The notes under the pieces: model-generated
Told to the model about the DNA's origin: nothing
Database searches by the model: none
What the model saw: the letters and a program-made list of their open reading frames with translations, nothing else
NCBI GenBank assembly: GCA_947451035.1
Contig: CANFXR010000018.1
Coordinates: forward strand, 1-36,537
Direction of reading: 5' to 3'
Length of the DNA stretch: 36,537 nt
Source of the DNA: Burkholderiales bacterium
GTDB lineage: Bacteria > Pseudomonadota > Gammaproteobacteria > Burkholderiales > Burkholderiaceae_C
Made by a program: the position numbers and the translations under genes
In this document: positions 19,052-28,177 of the stretch, one piece after another
How the letters are laid out: each line of letters begins with the position of its first letter
Numbering within the stretch: the stretch's first letter is position 1

Positions 19052-20365
19052 TCAGCCGCCGGGCGCACGCCTTCGCAAGTGCTTGGCCTGAATCTGCCAG
19101 CCCTCGTGCTCGACCACGTTGGGCGTTGACGTCGGCATGCGCTGCCCCAGCCAGCAGCGTGTGGCGAGCATCGAGTCGCCGGCGGTCATGCGCAACGCTG
19201 CGGAATCACTGGGGAACGTCGTCAGTGCCGAGCGGATGGCGTCGACCTGTTCTGGGGCCAGGTCTCGCGCGATGAACACCAGCCGACCGCGCCCATCCAC
19301 GAATGGCCCTTCCTTGGGCCACGCCGGCAAGCTGATCGACGGATAGGCGACCGACTGAACGCACTGAATCACCTGCGGTCGGGTGCTGCCCACCACGTTC
19401 ATCAGGCCCTTCACGCGCAGCAGATTCGAGCCGTGGGTGGCCAGCAACTGACCCATGACCACGGCAAATCCGAGCCACGGCACCGGATCTTCAAAGGCCA
19501 CCACGAAGGTCGTGACGCCGGCGGCATGCGGCGTGGCCGACGCGGCGCTGCCTGCGGCCGACTTGTCACGCCGATCCTGCAAGCGCTCGGTCAGCGGGCT
19601 GCCTTGAGCTTCGTGCGCGTCGCTCGACTCGGCGGGCATCAACCAGCCGCGACCCGCGCCGCTGGAGCCTTGCAACCCGGCTTGATGCAAGGCCTCGGCG
19701 CCGAGCCAATCGGTCAGGTCGGGTGCCTTGTCTGCCGCGCTGTAGACGCCGCGACCGAACAGGTCTTGCGCATCGATCTGGCCGTTGCGCACCCGGCGCA
19801 GCGGTGCACCGGGGTTCAGTGTGTGCAATTCGGCCTCAAGGGCCGTGATGCTGCTGGATGTCGCCTGATCGCACTTGCTGATGAACAGCACGTCGGCCGC
19901 CACCACCTGTCGCAGCGCTTCCGGGTAGGCGGACAACTGAGTCAGGCCGTGAACCGCGGAGACCACGGTGATCACGCCGTCGCACACATGGCGCGCCGCC
20001 ACGAACGGGTCTTCCATCAGGGCGTAGATCACCGGCACCGGATCGGCCAGGCCCGAGGTTTCGATGATGACGCGCGTGATCGGGGCGATGTCCCGGCGCG
20101 CGCTGCGCGCGGCCAGATCCTTCAGTGCGCCGATCAGATCGCCCTGAACCGCGCAGCACAGGCAGCCCGAGTCGAGCAGCCAGAGTTGATCGTCGAGTTT
20201 TTCAACGAGGTGGTGATCGACGCCCACCTCGCCGAACTCGTTGACCAGCACCGCCGCACCCGCCATCTCGGGCAACTGCATCCAGTGATTGAGCAGCGTG
20301 GTCTTGCCCGAGCCGAGGAATCCGGTGAGCAAGCTGACGGGAATGCGGTCTACCGTTGCTGGCAC
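19052..20365 (-). CDS. CobW/G3E-family GTPase linked to the carboxylase operon
   Basis: The 437-residue protein is of the COG0523 (CobW/ZigA/YjiA) branch of G3E GTPases, which act as metal chaperones. It shows a Walker A GFLGSGKTTLLN (15-26), LVNEFGEVGVD, the metal-binding CxCC in SGCLCCAVQGDL (Cys68, Cys70, Cys71), the ETSGLADP switch motif, and FISKCDQ as base-recognition motif. The C-terminal CobW domain includes LLRVKGLMNV and FVDGRGRLVFIARDL. Between the two domains (about residues 225-290) lies a loose insert rich in Ser, Gly and Asp. The GTG start lies four bases after the apc5 stop, so it is the last gene of the apc operon. Delivery of a metal such as zinc to the carboxylase is inferred, not shown. 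It is convergent with the c-di-GMP gene, 12 bp apart. Confidence 0.85.
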   Translation of the reverse strand: MPATVDRIPVSLLTGFLGSGKTTLLNHWMQLPEMAGAAVLVNEFGEVGVDHHLVEKLDDQLWLLDSGCLCCAVQGDLIGALKDLAARSARRDIAPITRVIIETSGLADPVPVIYALMEDPFVAARHVCDGVITVVSAVHGLTQLSAYPEALRQVVAADVLFISKCDQATSSSITALEAELHTLNPGAPLRRVRNGQIDAQDLFGRGVYSAADKAPDLTDWLGAEALHQAGLQGSSGAGRGWLMPAESSDAHEAQGSPLTERLQDRRDKSAAGSAASATPHAAGVTTFVVAFEDPVPWLGFAVVMGQLLATHGSNLLRVKGLMNVVGSTRPQVIQCVQSVAYPSISLPAWPKEGPFVDGRGRLVFIARDLAPEQVDAIRSALTTFPSDSAALRMTAGDSMLATRCWLGQRMPTSTPNVVEHEGWQIQAKHLRRRAPGG

Positions 20366-20369
20366 CCGG

Positions 20370-21254
20370 TTACTTCCCGCGCAGTGCGCTCAACCGTTCG
20401 AGCACCGATTCGGGACGCAGCCCGGCCGGCACTTCGGCAAAGTAGAACTGGCCGGTTGCGAGCGCAGGGCAGGCCTGGCCGGCAGCAAACGCCGCGCTGA
20501 CGTCGCAGCCCACTGCGGCGCTGAGGCCGGCACCGGCATTCGTCAACTCGGATGAGTTGGAGATGACCGCATCGAAATTGGCCAGTTCGGCAGGTGCCAC
20601 CGCCGTGCCGCCGGGCAGGCGCAGCGCCAGATCCCATCGATAGTGGCGCACCACGTTGACCATGGATTGGTAATGCGACAGGTCGTCTGCGTTGAAATCC
20701 GCGGCCGCGCCGGGCTCCTCGAGCAGCACGCCAGACAGCGCGTAGGTCGACACCGAGCGCAACAAGTCGGCGATGTACATCGCGCCGTCTTCGACGTCAT
20801 CTCCGGTCAGATCCATCTCGTCACTGCCGGTCAACTGATTGGCGTGACGTATCCAGCGACGCGGCGAGGGAATGGCCAGCACCAGCGGTGTCTGACCGCG
20901 CAGATGCGCGAGCACGGCCTCGACGACCTCGGCCAGCACCTGGCGCGGCGCCTCGGGTTCGATGAGCTTGCGCAAGGCCGTGGCCGGGCGACGACGCTTG
21001 TTGACCGACTCGGCCCAATCAGCGTGCGTGGCGGCCCAGCTGTCGTACAGGTCGCCGACTTCGAGCACCGCCACGTCGGGCTTGACCAGCGCATGAGCCT
21101 GCGAAAAGTAGGCCAGGTAATGCGCCGCGCTCACCCAGGGATCGCCCGCCTCGCCGAGCAACAAGTGCTTGGCGTAGTCGGCGGATTTCAGCCACAGGCG
21201 TATCTGGCCATTGCCTTTCGGTGCGGGCAGTTGCGCGGCGAACCCTACGCTCAT
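20370..21254 (-). CDS. apc5: Acetophenone carboxylase subunit 5-like protein
   Basis: The 294-residue protein sits exactly where apc5 sits in the five-gene acetophenone carboxylase operon, and has the right size (about 32 kDa; Apc5 is about 34 kDa and loosely bound to the core enzyme). The sequence looks like a TIM-barrel of the MetE/uroporphyrinogen-decarboxylase-like kind: LVKPDVAVLEVGDLYDSW near residue 57, TPLVLAIPSPRRWIRHAN near 130, and GVLLEEPGA near 180, but I see no complete Zn-thiolate site. Its start overlaps the HyuB-like gene stop by four bases (ATGA). The name rests mainly on gene order and size; its biochemical role in Apc is poorly known. Confidence 0.7.
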   Translation of the reverse strand: MSVGFAAQLPAPKGNGQIRLWLKSADYAKHLLLGEAGDPWVSAAHYLAYFSQAHALVKPDVAVLEVGDLYDSWAATHADWAESVNKRRRPATALRKLIEPEAPRQVLAEVVEAVLAHLRGQTPLVLAIPSPRRWIRHANQLTGSDEMDLTGDDVEDGAMYIADLLRSVSTYALSGVLLEEPGAAADFNADDLSHYQSMVNVVRHYRWDLALRLPGGTAVAPAELANFDAVISNSSELTNAGAGLSAAVGCDVSAAFAAGQACPALATGQFYFAEVPAGLRPESVLERLSALRGK

Positions 21255-23527
21255 TGGCGCTCGTCCTTCAACCCGCCGAGCTTGGCCAAGCGGGCTTCCA
21301 GTTCCTCGATGCGCACGTCCTTCGGATTGCGCATGTAGTTGGGCTTGGGCTGGTCGGCATCGCGGGTGATGTCCGGGCTGCCGACATACAGCGTGCCAAC
21401 GTCATCGCCCCAGCATCCGAAGTACGGCAGGTGCGCTGGCGGCTTGGGCTTGTTCCAGGTCTTGACGAATTCCTTGAACGGCACGCCACGGGCGATGCGC
21501 GCCTTGCGTTCGGCATCGCGCAGGGCCTTCGTTCCGACCGGATCGACCACCAGCGTCTCGGGATCGAACTTGACCTTGTAAAGGCGTGCGGCCACGCCTT
21601 GCGACATCAGGCTCTCCTCGATGTCGCGGATCACGGCGGCGGGATCGCGCTCGAGCAGGTCGCCGTAGCCGGCACCGGCGCCTTGCGAGATCATGAACAG
21701 TTCGCCGCGCTTGGAGATCTCGAAACCCATGCCCATGTGATGGGTGGTGTAGGTCGCGTCCTCGAAGGGCTGCTCGTTCATCAGTTCGGCAATCGAATGC
21801 TTGAACTTGTGCGGCTCGTTGAGCAGCACCTCGTAGGCATCGACGCCCTTGATCTTGCACAGCGGGTAGGTGCCGCAGGCGTAGCCACCGAACAGGCCCT
21901 GGATGGGCGGGACCTTGGCGCCTTGCGCGACCGTCATGAAGCCCCACTGCTCGCTGTCCTTGGTGGACGCGATCATGGTGTAACCCTGACCGCCGCGGTA
22001 CTTGCCCGGGGCGATGGCGTCCATGGTCATCTTCTTGGACACCAGTTGCAAGAAAGGCACGTCCTCTTCGTTGATTTCCTGCTCGCCGATGTCGGCCATG
22101 GTGGCGAAGATCGGCGCCAGGGCGTGTTCACCGTCCATGTCCGAGCGCGCACCGCCGCCCATGCCGTTCAGGTCGGCACACAGGTTGCCGAGCAGTTCAC
22201 CGTGCTGGCTCACGCCACCCCAGATGAAGGTGTTGATCATGTTGAAGGTTGGCGCGTGGACCTTGGTGTACTTCTCGGGGCAGCTGTAGAGGAACTTGGC
22301 CACCGCATGCTGGCCCGCGGTGAAGCCCGTGAAGATGCACCCCAGACTTTGCGAGTTCGGCGCGTCGTACGAGGAGTTGATGACCGAATGCGGGTCGGTG
22401 ATGACCTCGATCGGTGCAAACGCGGCCTGGCTGCGTGGCAGGTCGGGCCAGACGTAGCACAGGAACACCTGCGACAGCATGCCCTTGAGGCCGGCCAGGA
22501 TGGTGTTGGTGGCGCGGTTGGTGAACTCGGGGGCCGAGCCGCGGAAGTCGAAGATCAGCCGGTCACCGGTCTTGGTGAGCTGGCAGTTGATCTTGATCAC
22601 GCAGTTCTCGCGCAAGGTCGAGTCCAGGACGATGTAGGTGCGCACCGTCATGTCGGGCCACTCGCTGATCCGACGCTTGACCTCGGTACGCACGTTTTCC
22701 ATCGACAGGCGCAGCGTCGAGACCATCGACTCCGGGCCGTCGGTGCGGATGGATTCTTCGATGCGCTGCTTGATGCGCAGGCAAGCGAACAGCTTGACCT
22801 TCATGTCCTCGTACTGCAACTTGGGCTCGCGCACCGAGTTCTGCAAGAAGGTCAGGATGTCGCGCTTGATCTGGTAGTTCTCGACGACCCGGAACGGGCA
22901 CATCTTGAGACCTTCGTCGGACGGGCTTTCTGCCATCGACGGCATGCCGCCCGGCTCGATGGCGCCGTTTTCACCTTCGTGAACCGTGCACGCCACCCAG
23001 CAAATGATCGATCCTTCATGGAAGATCGGAACGATCATGCTCTGGTCGGTGTTGTGGATGTTGCCGTAGCGCGAATCGTTGTGGATGAAGCCGTCGCCCT
23101 CGCGCACGCCCACCGTGGGGTCGTTGACCCAGTTCTTGAGGATGAACTTGATCGGGTGGTGAACCAGCGCCGAGAACACCAGCACGCCGCCTGAGCTGGC
23201 GATCGCGAGGTCGCCCGCGGCCGAGTACACCCCGGTGATCAGGTCGCCCCACTTCGCGCCCGGCGCTGCGCCCATTTGCTCGACCATCTCGAAGCCTTCA
23301 TCGCAACCGGCCTGGATGCGATCGCGGACCTTCGCCACGGTGCGTGCATCGCTGACCTTGGCGATGCACTCCTCTTCGTACGCGCTGCGCGGCATGAGGT
23401 CGTGGTTTTTCATGATCTCGGGATCGGGCCCGAGGAACAACGTGGTGTCGTTCAGGAACTTCTTGATCAGTGCGACCTCGGCCGCACTGGGCGCCTTGGC
23501 TTTGATTGGCGTTGCGTTTTCGCTCAT
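21251..23527 (-). CDS. apc4: Acetophenone carboxylase subunit 4-like (HyuB/hydantoinase B family)
   Basis: The 758-residue protein is of the hydantoinase B/acetone carboxylase alpha family, the subunit thought to carboxylate the activated ketone. Typical stretches are NDPTVGVREGDGFIHNDSRY near residues 135-155, HNTDQSMIVPIFHEG, FDFRGSAPEFTNRATNT near 325, SLGCIFTGFTAGQHAVAKFL, HGELLGNLCADLNGMGGGAR, and PGKYRGGQGYTM near 500. The length suits Apc4 and is longer than simple hydantoinase B (about 500-600). A GAGGT sequence precedes the ATG at 23527. It begins 33 bp after the HyuA-like gene and is coupled to the next gene by a four-base overlap. Substrate (acetophenone, a hydroxylated analogue, or an aliphatic ketone) cannot be told from sequence. 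Confidence 0.85.
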   Translation of the reverse strand: MSENATPIKAKAPSAAEVALIKKFLNDTTLFLGPDPEIMKNHDLMPRSAYEEECIAKVSDARTVAKVRDRIQAGCDEGFEMVEQMGAAPGAKWGDLITGVYSAAGDLAIASSGGVLVFSALVHHPIKFILKNWVNDPTVGVREGDGFIHNDSRYGNIHNTDQSMIVPIFHEGSIICWVACTVHEGENGAIEPGGMPSMAESPSDEGLKMCPFRVVENYQIKRDILTFLQNSVREPKLQYEDMKVKLFACLRIKQRIEESIRTDGPESMVSTLRLSMENVRTEVKRRISEWPDMTVRTYIVLDSTLRENCVIKINCQLTKTGDRLIFDFRGSAPEFTNRATNTILAGLKGMLSQVFLCYVWPDLPRSQAAFAPIEVITDPHSVINSSYDAPNSQSLGCIFTGFTAGQHAVAKFLYSCPEKYTKVHAPTFNMINTFIWGGVSQHGELLGNLCADLNGMGGGARSDMDGEHALAPIFATMADIGEQEINEEDVPFLQLVSKKMTMDAIAPGKYRGGQGYTMIASTKDSEQWGFMTVAQGAKVPPIQGLFGGYACGTYPLCKIKGVDAYEVLLNEPHKFKHSIAELMNEQPFEDATYTTHHMGMGFEISKRGELFMISQGAGAGYGDLLERDPAAVIRDIEESLMSQGVAARLYKVKFDPETLVVDPVGTKALRDAERKARIARGVPFKEFVKTWNKPKPPAHLPYFGCWGDDVGTLYVGSPDITRDADQPKPNYMRNPKDVRIEELEARLAKLGGLKDERQ

Positions 23528-23560
23528 GTCAGACCTCGTGTAGGGTGGTGAAGGCGACGC

Positions 23561-25705
23561 TCAGGTCGCACTGGCGCGCAGGAACCATGAGGCACCCTGG
23601 CGCGCGGCGACGAAATTCCAGCCCGGATCGACCAGGAAGGTCGTGACCTCCGAGGCGATGATCGCCGGGCCGGCGATCTGCACGCCAGGTTCGATGGCCA
23701 GGCGGTTCCACACCGGGGTGTCGAGCGGGCCTTCGTGTCCGACGAAGTGGCACTTGCGCACGCTCTCGGGCGGCGGCGGGGCGGTTCGCAGTCCAGCGGC
23801 CACCGGCTTGATGTCCTCGAACACGATGGTCTCGTGCTCCACGAAGGCTGCCACGCGCATGGTGTTGATGCGGATGCCCGCCTCGGGCGCCTGACTGCCT
23901 TCGCCGAAGCGCTTGCCGTAGTCGTTCGAGAACTGCGAAATGATCGACAGCACGTCGCCCGGCCCGTGCACTTCGTGCTCGCTGATCACCGCCGTGGTGG
24001 TCACCAGTTGATTGCCGTAGCGCATGTCGAGTTCGAGCCGATGCTGGATCTGGCCGCGAGCGATGCCCTGACGCAGCAGGTCTTGCGTGCCCTGTTCCTT
24101 CAGGTCGGCCACGATGCTGTTGAAGCGCGGGTAGTCCTCGAAGATGTTGCGGGTGTTCGAGTCGTACAGCACCATGTAGAGCGACTGCTCGTGGATGTGC
24201 AGTTGGTGCATGTTGCCCGCGCCCACCGCCGAGAACACGGAGCTGAGTGGTGGCGCCAGGATCTTGTCGATGCCCAGGTTGCGTGCGATGCCGCAGCCGT
24301 GCAGTGGCCCGTTGCCGCCGTACGCCAGCATGGTGAATTCCTTGGGGTCGTAGCCCCGGGCGCGCAACTCGGTGAACAGGCCGTTGGCCATGTTGGCGTC
24401 CACCTTCTCGCGAATCATCAGCGCGGCTTCGATCACCGAGCAATCGAGTTCATCGCACAGCGTGTCCTCGATCGCGGCCGAGGCACGGCGTGCGTTCAGC
24501 GGAATCGAGCCGCCTGCGTAGTTCTTGGCGTCCAGGTAGCCCAGCAGCAAGTCGGCGTCGGTGACGGTGGCGTTCATGCCGCCGCGGTCGTAGCACGCAG
24601 GTCCGGGATCGGAGCCTGCGCTTTGCGGGCCGCACTTCACGGTGTTGTACATGCGGTCGTAGGTGGCGATCGAGCCGCCGCCAGCACCCAGCGTGACCAG
24701 GTGGACCATCGGTACCGACACCAGCCAGCGATCGATCACCGGGTTGAAGTCGTAATGCTTGACGCCGCCTTCGACCACGATGCCGATGTCGTAGCTGGTG
24801 CCGCCCATGTCGGTGGCCACCACGTTGCCCAGACCGGCTTGCGTGGCCAGATGCTCTGACGCCGCAATGCCCGACACCGGACCCGAGTGGATGGTCTGCA
24901 GCGCATCGGTGGAGTTCAGTTGCGCCATGCCGCCCGAGTTGTGGATGACCAGCATCGGCTTGACATAGCGGTGCGCGCGCAGGTTTTGCTCCAGCGCCGA
25001 CAACGCGTGATACATCGTCGAGTGCAGGTAGCCATCGACCGCCGCCGAGGTGGAGCGCACGTATTCGCCTTTGCGCCCGGCCACCTGGTGCGACAAGATG
25101 ATGGGAATGGCGCCCAGCAGGTGCGACGGGTATTCCTCGAACAGGATCTCTTCGATGCGCTGCTCGTGAGCGGGGTTGACCACGCTGTTGACCAGGGCCA
25201 CCACGATGATCTGTGCGCCGCGGTTGACCAGCGAGCGGATCTGCGTGCGCACGTCGTCTTCGTCGAGCGGCATCACCAGCTTGCCCTGGAAGTCCAGTCG
25301 CTCGCGCACACCGTAGATCATGTGAGCCTCGACCAGCGCCGCTGGGCGGCTGGCGTTGGGCATGTTCTGCTGGGCCAGGGTGTCCAGACCGTCGCCGTAG
25401 CCGCGTGCGCGGCTGAGCGGCACGGTGGCTTCAAAGCCCGCGGTCACCAGCATGCCGATCTTGGGGCCCTTGTGCTCGATCAGCGCGTTGGTGCCCAACG
25501 TGGTGGCGTAGCGAACCGAATCGACCTCGGACAAGATGGTCTCGAGTTCGAGCCCGAGCACCTTGTTGGCCTTGCCCAGGGCTTCATTGAAGCCGAGCGC
25601 CAGGTTTTGATGGGTGGTGAGTGCCTTGGCCTCGATGTACCGGCCGTCCCAAACCACAAAGCAGTCGGTGAAGGTTCCACCGATGTCCACAGATATGCGT
25701 CGCAT
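23561..25705 (-). CDS. apc3: Acetophenone carboxylase subunit 3-like (HyuA, ATPase)
   Basis: The 714-residue hydantoinase A-family protein has an ASKHA-type ATPase fold. The first phosphate-binding loop is VDIGGTFTDCFVVWDGR at residues 5-21; ATTLGTNALIEHKGPKIGML follows near 67-86, then the second phosphate loop VATDMGGTSYDIGIVVEGG near 295, the glycine-rich VTLGAGGGSIA, and GGNGPLHGCGIARNLGI near 470. In acetophenone carboxylase such subunits hydrolyse ATP to phosphorylate substrate or bicarbonate. Both phosphate loops are intact, so it should be catalytically active. A strong AAAGGA lies nine bases before ATG 25705. It follows apc2 after 63 bp and precedes the HyuB gene by 33 bp. Confidence 0.85.
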   Translation of the reverse strand: MRRISVDIGGTFTDCFVVWDGRYIEAKALTTHQNLALGFNEALGKANKVLGLELETILSEVDSVRYATTLGTNALIEHKGPKIGMLVTAGFEATVPLSRARGYGDGLDTLAQQNMPNASRPAALVEAHMIYGVRERLDFQGKLVMPLDEDDVRTQIRSLVNRGAQIIVVALVNSVVNPAHEQRIEEILFEEYPSHLLGAIPIILSHQVAGRKGEYVRSTSAAVDGYLHSTMYHALSALEQNLRAHRYVKPMLVIHNSGGMAQLNSTDALQTIHSGPVSGIAASEHLATQAGLGNVVATDMGGTSYDIGIVVEGGVKHYDFNPVIDRWLVSVPMVHLVTLGAGGGSIATYDRMYNTVKCGPQSAGSDPGPACYDRGGMNATVTDADLLLGYLDAKNYAGGSIPLNARRASAAIEDTLCDELDCSVIEAALMIREKVDANMANGLFTELRARGYDPKEFTMLAYGGNGPLHGCGIARNLGIDKILAPPLSSVFSAVGAGNMHQLHIHEQSLYMVLYDSNTRNIFEDYPRFNSIVADLKEQGTQDLLRQGIARGQIQHRLELDMRYGNQLVTTTAVISEHEVHGPGDVLSIISQFSNDYGKRFGEGSQAPEAGIRINTMRVAAFVEHETIVFEDIKPVAAGLRTAPPPPESVRKCHFVGHEGPLDTPVWNRLAIEPGVQIAGPAIIASEVTTFLVDPGWNFVAARQGASWFLRASAT

Positions 25706-25768
25706 TTCTTTTCCTTTCGAGCCCGTGCTTGAAGCCGGCTCACATCACTGCCGTCGTGGCACAGTCAA

Positions 25769-26170
25769 TCAGTGCTTGTGGCCGCCTGCGGTGTCCACCA
25801 CCGCGGGACCGGTCACGGCTTCCTTGACCTCTTCACGCTGAGCCCATTGCGCGCGCATGGCGGGCAGGTCGGGTTGCATGTCGTACAGCGGCGGGTGGCC
25901 CGGGGTGGCGTACTCGGTCTCGACCTGCGTGCCGCAACTGGGGCAGTAGTACTCCAGGATGCGCACCCATTCAGGATCGGGGCTGAAGGTGAACTTGTAG
26001 CGCTCGGGATCCAGGATCGGCGGGTGAATCTCGCGGGGGTCGCGGTCGTGCACCAGCAGGCCCTCCTTGTAGTTCGCCGTGGCCGGGCCGATGACGTGGT
26101 CGCACACCCGGCATTCCCATTGCTCCGCGTCCAGATCGACGCGAAGGTATTCAGTCATCAGAACCTTCAT
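25769..26170 (-). CDS. apc2: Acetophenone carboxylase small zinc-binding subunit (gamma-like)
   Basis: The 133-residue protein is related to the acetone carboxylase gamma subunit. Two Cys pairs, CRVC (Cys20, Cys23) and CPSC (Cys76, Cys79), form a probable structural zinc site. Other landmarks are MTEYLRVDLDAEQWEC at the N-terminus, REIHPPILDPERYKF in the middle and EYATPGHPPLYDM near residues 85-100, all typical of the family. The C-terminus ends in GGHKH, a possible extra metal ligand tail. Its ATG overlaps the apc1 stop by four bases. Size (about 15 kDa) and place as second gene match Apc2. Confidence 0.87.
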   Translation of the reverse strand: MKVLMTEYLRVDLDAEQWECRVCDHVIGPATANYKEGLLVHDRDPREIHPPILDPERYKFTFSPDPEWVRILEYYCPSCGTQVETEYATPGHPPLYDMQPDLPAMRAQWAQREEVKEAVTGPAVVDTAGGHKH

Positions 26171-28110
26171 GAGCTAGCCTTTCTGTTCAACATGATGTCG
26201 CCCGCGTCACTGATGACGAAGCCCCAGCCGTCCAGCACGCGGCAGGTGAAATAGTCTTCTTCGATGATGGCCGGCCCGCGGGCGTGGTCACCGGGCTTGA
26301 GCATGCTCATGCGGTACACGGGCACGTCGATGCGGCCGTCCTTGCGCGTGAGCACGTTGCGCACGCCATCGGACAGCGCGGGTGCCAACTCGGCAAACTT
26401 CGCATGGCTGTCGGACTGAGCGCGCAGGCGCTTGACGGCCGTCATTTCGAGTTCGACCGCGTCGGTCTTGCCGATACCGCTCGGCAAGATGGGCACGGCG
26501 GACAAGGCGTGTGGCGACTCTTTTCCGCTGGCGTTCGTGGCGACCAGCTGTGCATCGATCTCGAAGTCACCGCTGTCGCAGCCCTCGGCGTACATGTCGC
26601 GCGACGCGCGCACCTTCAGCAAGGCGTAGGTGTCTTCAAGAGCGGCCTGGGTGACTTCGGTCAAGGGCTCGCAATAGCGCTGCGAGATGTCGCAAGTGCC
26701 GATGCCGTAGGCGCTGAACACCGCCGCCATGTGCGGAATGGCCACCTGGCTGATCCCGGCCACTTCGGCCACACCGCAGGCGTTGAGCGGACCGGCACCA
26801 CCGAAGGCCAGCAACACGCTCTTGGCCGACACCTTGGTGACGCGACGCAGTTCGCCAGCGACCTTGGCTTCGAAAGCCAGCTCCATCTTCTGGAGCGCTT
26901 GTTCCAGCGTGATGCCCAGCGGTTGCGCAATGTTGGTGTTGATGGCGGTGGCCGCGCGGTCCAGGTCGAGGCCCATGCCGCCGCCGAAGTACGACTTGGG
27001 GTCGAGAACGCCCGACAGCAAGCTGGCATCGGTGATGGTGGCGCTTTGGCCACCGCGGCCGAAGCACGCCGGGCCCGGCACGGCACCGACGCTTTGCGGC
27101 CCGATCACGATGGCGCCTTGTTCGACCTTGAAGATCGAACTGCCGCCAGCACCCGAGCTGACGATTTCGCTCAGCGGAATCGAAACGCTGATGCCTTCGA
27201 CGTGGCCGCGACGATCTTCAGCGACCTTGCCGTTGAGGTACTGGCCGATGTCGGTGGTGGTGCCGCCGACGTCAACGGCCACCACGTCAGAAAAACCGTA
27301 CTGCCGTGCGAAGGCCTTGAGCCCTTCGATGCCGCCACGCGGGCCGGAGCTGTAGGTCTTGATGGCGATGGTCTTGGCCACGCGCGAGGCATCACCGTCG
27401 TTGCGGAAGATCAGCAACGGGTTTTTGGTGCGGTACTGGCGCAGGCGGTTTTCGGCGTTGTAGAGAAACGCCTCCATCCCCGGGTGCAGGAATGAATTGA
27501 TGAGCGCGGTCCAGGTGCGGCGCACCTGATCCCTGTCGACGCTCAGGTCGCTGCCGTAGAGCATGGGCACGGCACCGAGCAGATGGCGCGGGTACTTGCG
27601 CAGCGCAATCTTGCGGAAGACGCTTTCGGTGGCCGCGAAATCGGCGCCCCCGAAACTCACCACGATGCGGCTCGCGCCTTGGCCGGTCAGGGCGTTGGTG
27701 GCCTTGACCACCGCCATGGCGCCGTCCGCGCCGGTCAACTGCGCGCGATCGAGGTAAACCACCCGATCACCGACCAGCGCCGCGTAGACGTCAGGGTCAT
27801 GAGCGGCGAGTTCGGCCACCAGTTCAGCCGCGCCGGCGTTCACGATCAGACCCAGACGGGGGCCCTTGCGCTCGCAAATGGCGTTGGTGCCTTGGGTGGT
27901 GGAGTAGCGAATCATCTCGACTTCTTCAAGAAGTCGCTTGACGTCCGGCTTGCCGTAGACGACGCCGGAGGCCTTTTCGAGGCCTTCGAAGAAGCACTTG
28001 CTCAGGTCGTACGGTGTGGTGAGCACCTTGGTCTTTTTGACGTTCGAGCCGTCGATGATGCAGATATCGGTCAGCGTCCCGCCGTTGTCGATGTTGATCT
28101 GTATGCCCAT
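26167..28110 (-). CDS. apc1: Acetophenone carboxylase subunit 1-like (HyuA, ATPase)
   Basis: The 647-residue hydantoinase A-family protein is the second ASKHA ATPase of the operon. The first phosphate loop reads IDNGGTLTDICIIDGS (residues 6-21; Asn where family members often have Val or Ile), then TTQGTNAICERKGPRLGLIV, a second loop VAVDVGGTTTDIGQYLNGK near 285, SSGAGGSSIF, and AFGGAGPLNACGVAEVAGI near 450. The ATG at 28110 gives MGIQINIDNGG; a longer frame upstream (to 28170) has no ribosome site. Having two diverged HyuA proteins, one HyuB and one small zinc protein is the mark of acetophenone-type rather than acetone-type carboxylases, which have a single HyuA-like beta subunit. Upstream is a 165-bp promoter region with an inverted repeat. 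Confidence 0.85.
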   Translation of the reverse strand: MGIQINIDNGGTLTDICIIDGSNVKKTKVLTTPYDLSKCFFEGLEKASGVVYGKPDVKRLLEEVEMIRYSTTQGTNAICERKGPRLGLIVNAGAAELVAELAAHDPDVYAALVGDRVVYLDRAQLTGADGAMAVVKATNALTGQGASRIVVSFGGADFAATESVFRKIALRKYPRHLLGAVPMLYGSDLSVDRDQVRRTWTALINSFLHPGMEAFLYNAENRLRQYRTKNPLLIFRNDGDASRVAKTIAIKTYSSGPRGGIEGLKAFARQYGFSDVVAVDVGGTTTDIGQYLNGKVAEDRRGHVEGISVSIPLSEIVSSGAGGSSIFKVEQGAIVIGPQSVGAVPGPACFGRGGQSATITDASLLSGVLDPKSYFGGGMGLDLDRAATAINTNIAQPLGITLEQALQKMELAFEAKVAGELRRVTKVSAKSVLLAFGGAGPLNACGVAEVAGISQVAIPHMAAVFSAYGIGTCDISQRYCEPLTEVTQAALEDTYALLKVRASRDMYAEGCDSGDFEIDAQLVATNASGKESPHALSAVPILPSGIGKTDAVELEMTAVKRLRAQSDSHAKFAELAPALSDGVRNVLTRKDGRIDVPVYRMSMLKPGDHARGPAIIEEDYFTCRVLDGWGFVISDAGDIMLNRKASS

Positions 28111-28145
28111 GGCAGAGTCCCGATGAGTGGTAGTCGACGAATAAC

Positions 28146-28177
28146 GACCCTGGGCGCAAAACGCCTGCAACAGGGTC
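28146..28177. promoter_or_regulatory. Inverted repeat in the apc promoter region
   Basis: GACCCTG (28146-28152) and CAGGGTC (28171-28177) are perfect 7-bp inverted arms, 18 bp apart, between queF and apc1, centred about 50 bp before the apc1 start. Just upstream in the apc direction is an AT-rich patch with CATAAT (28192-28187). It may be an operator for an unlinked regulator, or a hairpin in the queF mRNA 3' end; no T-run follows. Confidence 0.4.

Noticed and set aside
21221-23194. Long open frame (657 codons) on the plus strand opposite the HyuB-like gene
   Set aside because: It mirrors apc4; its composition (rich in His, Val, Asp, Arg, Gly) is what an antisense frame of a GC-rich gene gives, and it shows no family motif. 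Similar long frames opposite apc3 (23735-24859) and apc1 (26284-27495) were rejected for the same reason.
19052-28110. Annotation of the HyuA/HyuB genes as hydantoinase or oxoprolinase
   Set aside because: Two diverged HyuA proteins, a long HyuB, a Cys4 small subunit and an Apc5-like gene in this order match acetophenone carboxylase; hydantoinases lack the small and fifth subunits.
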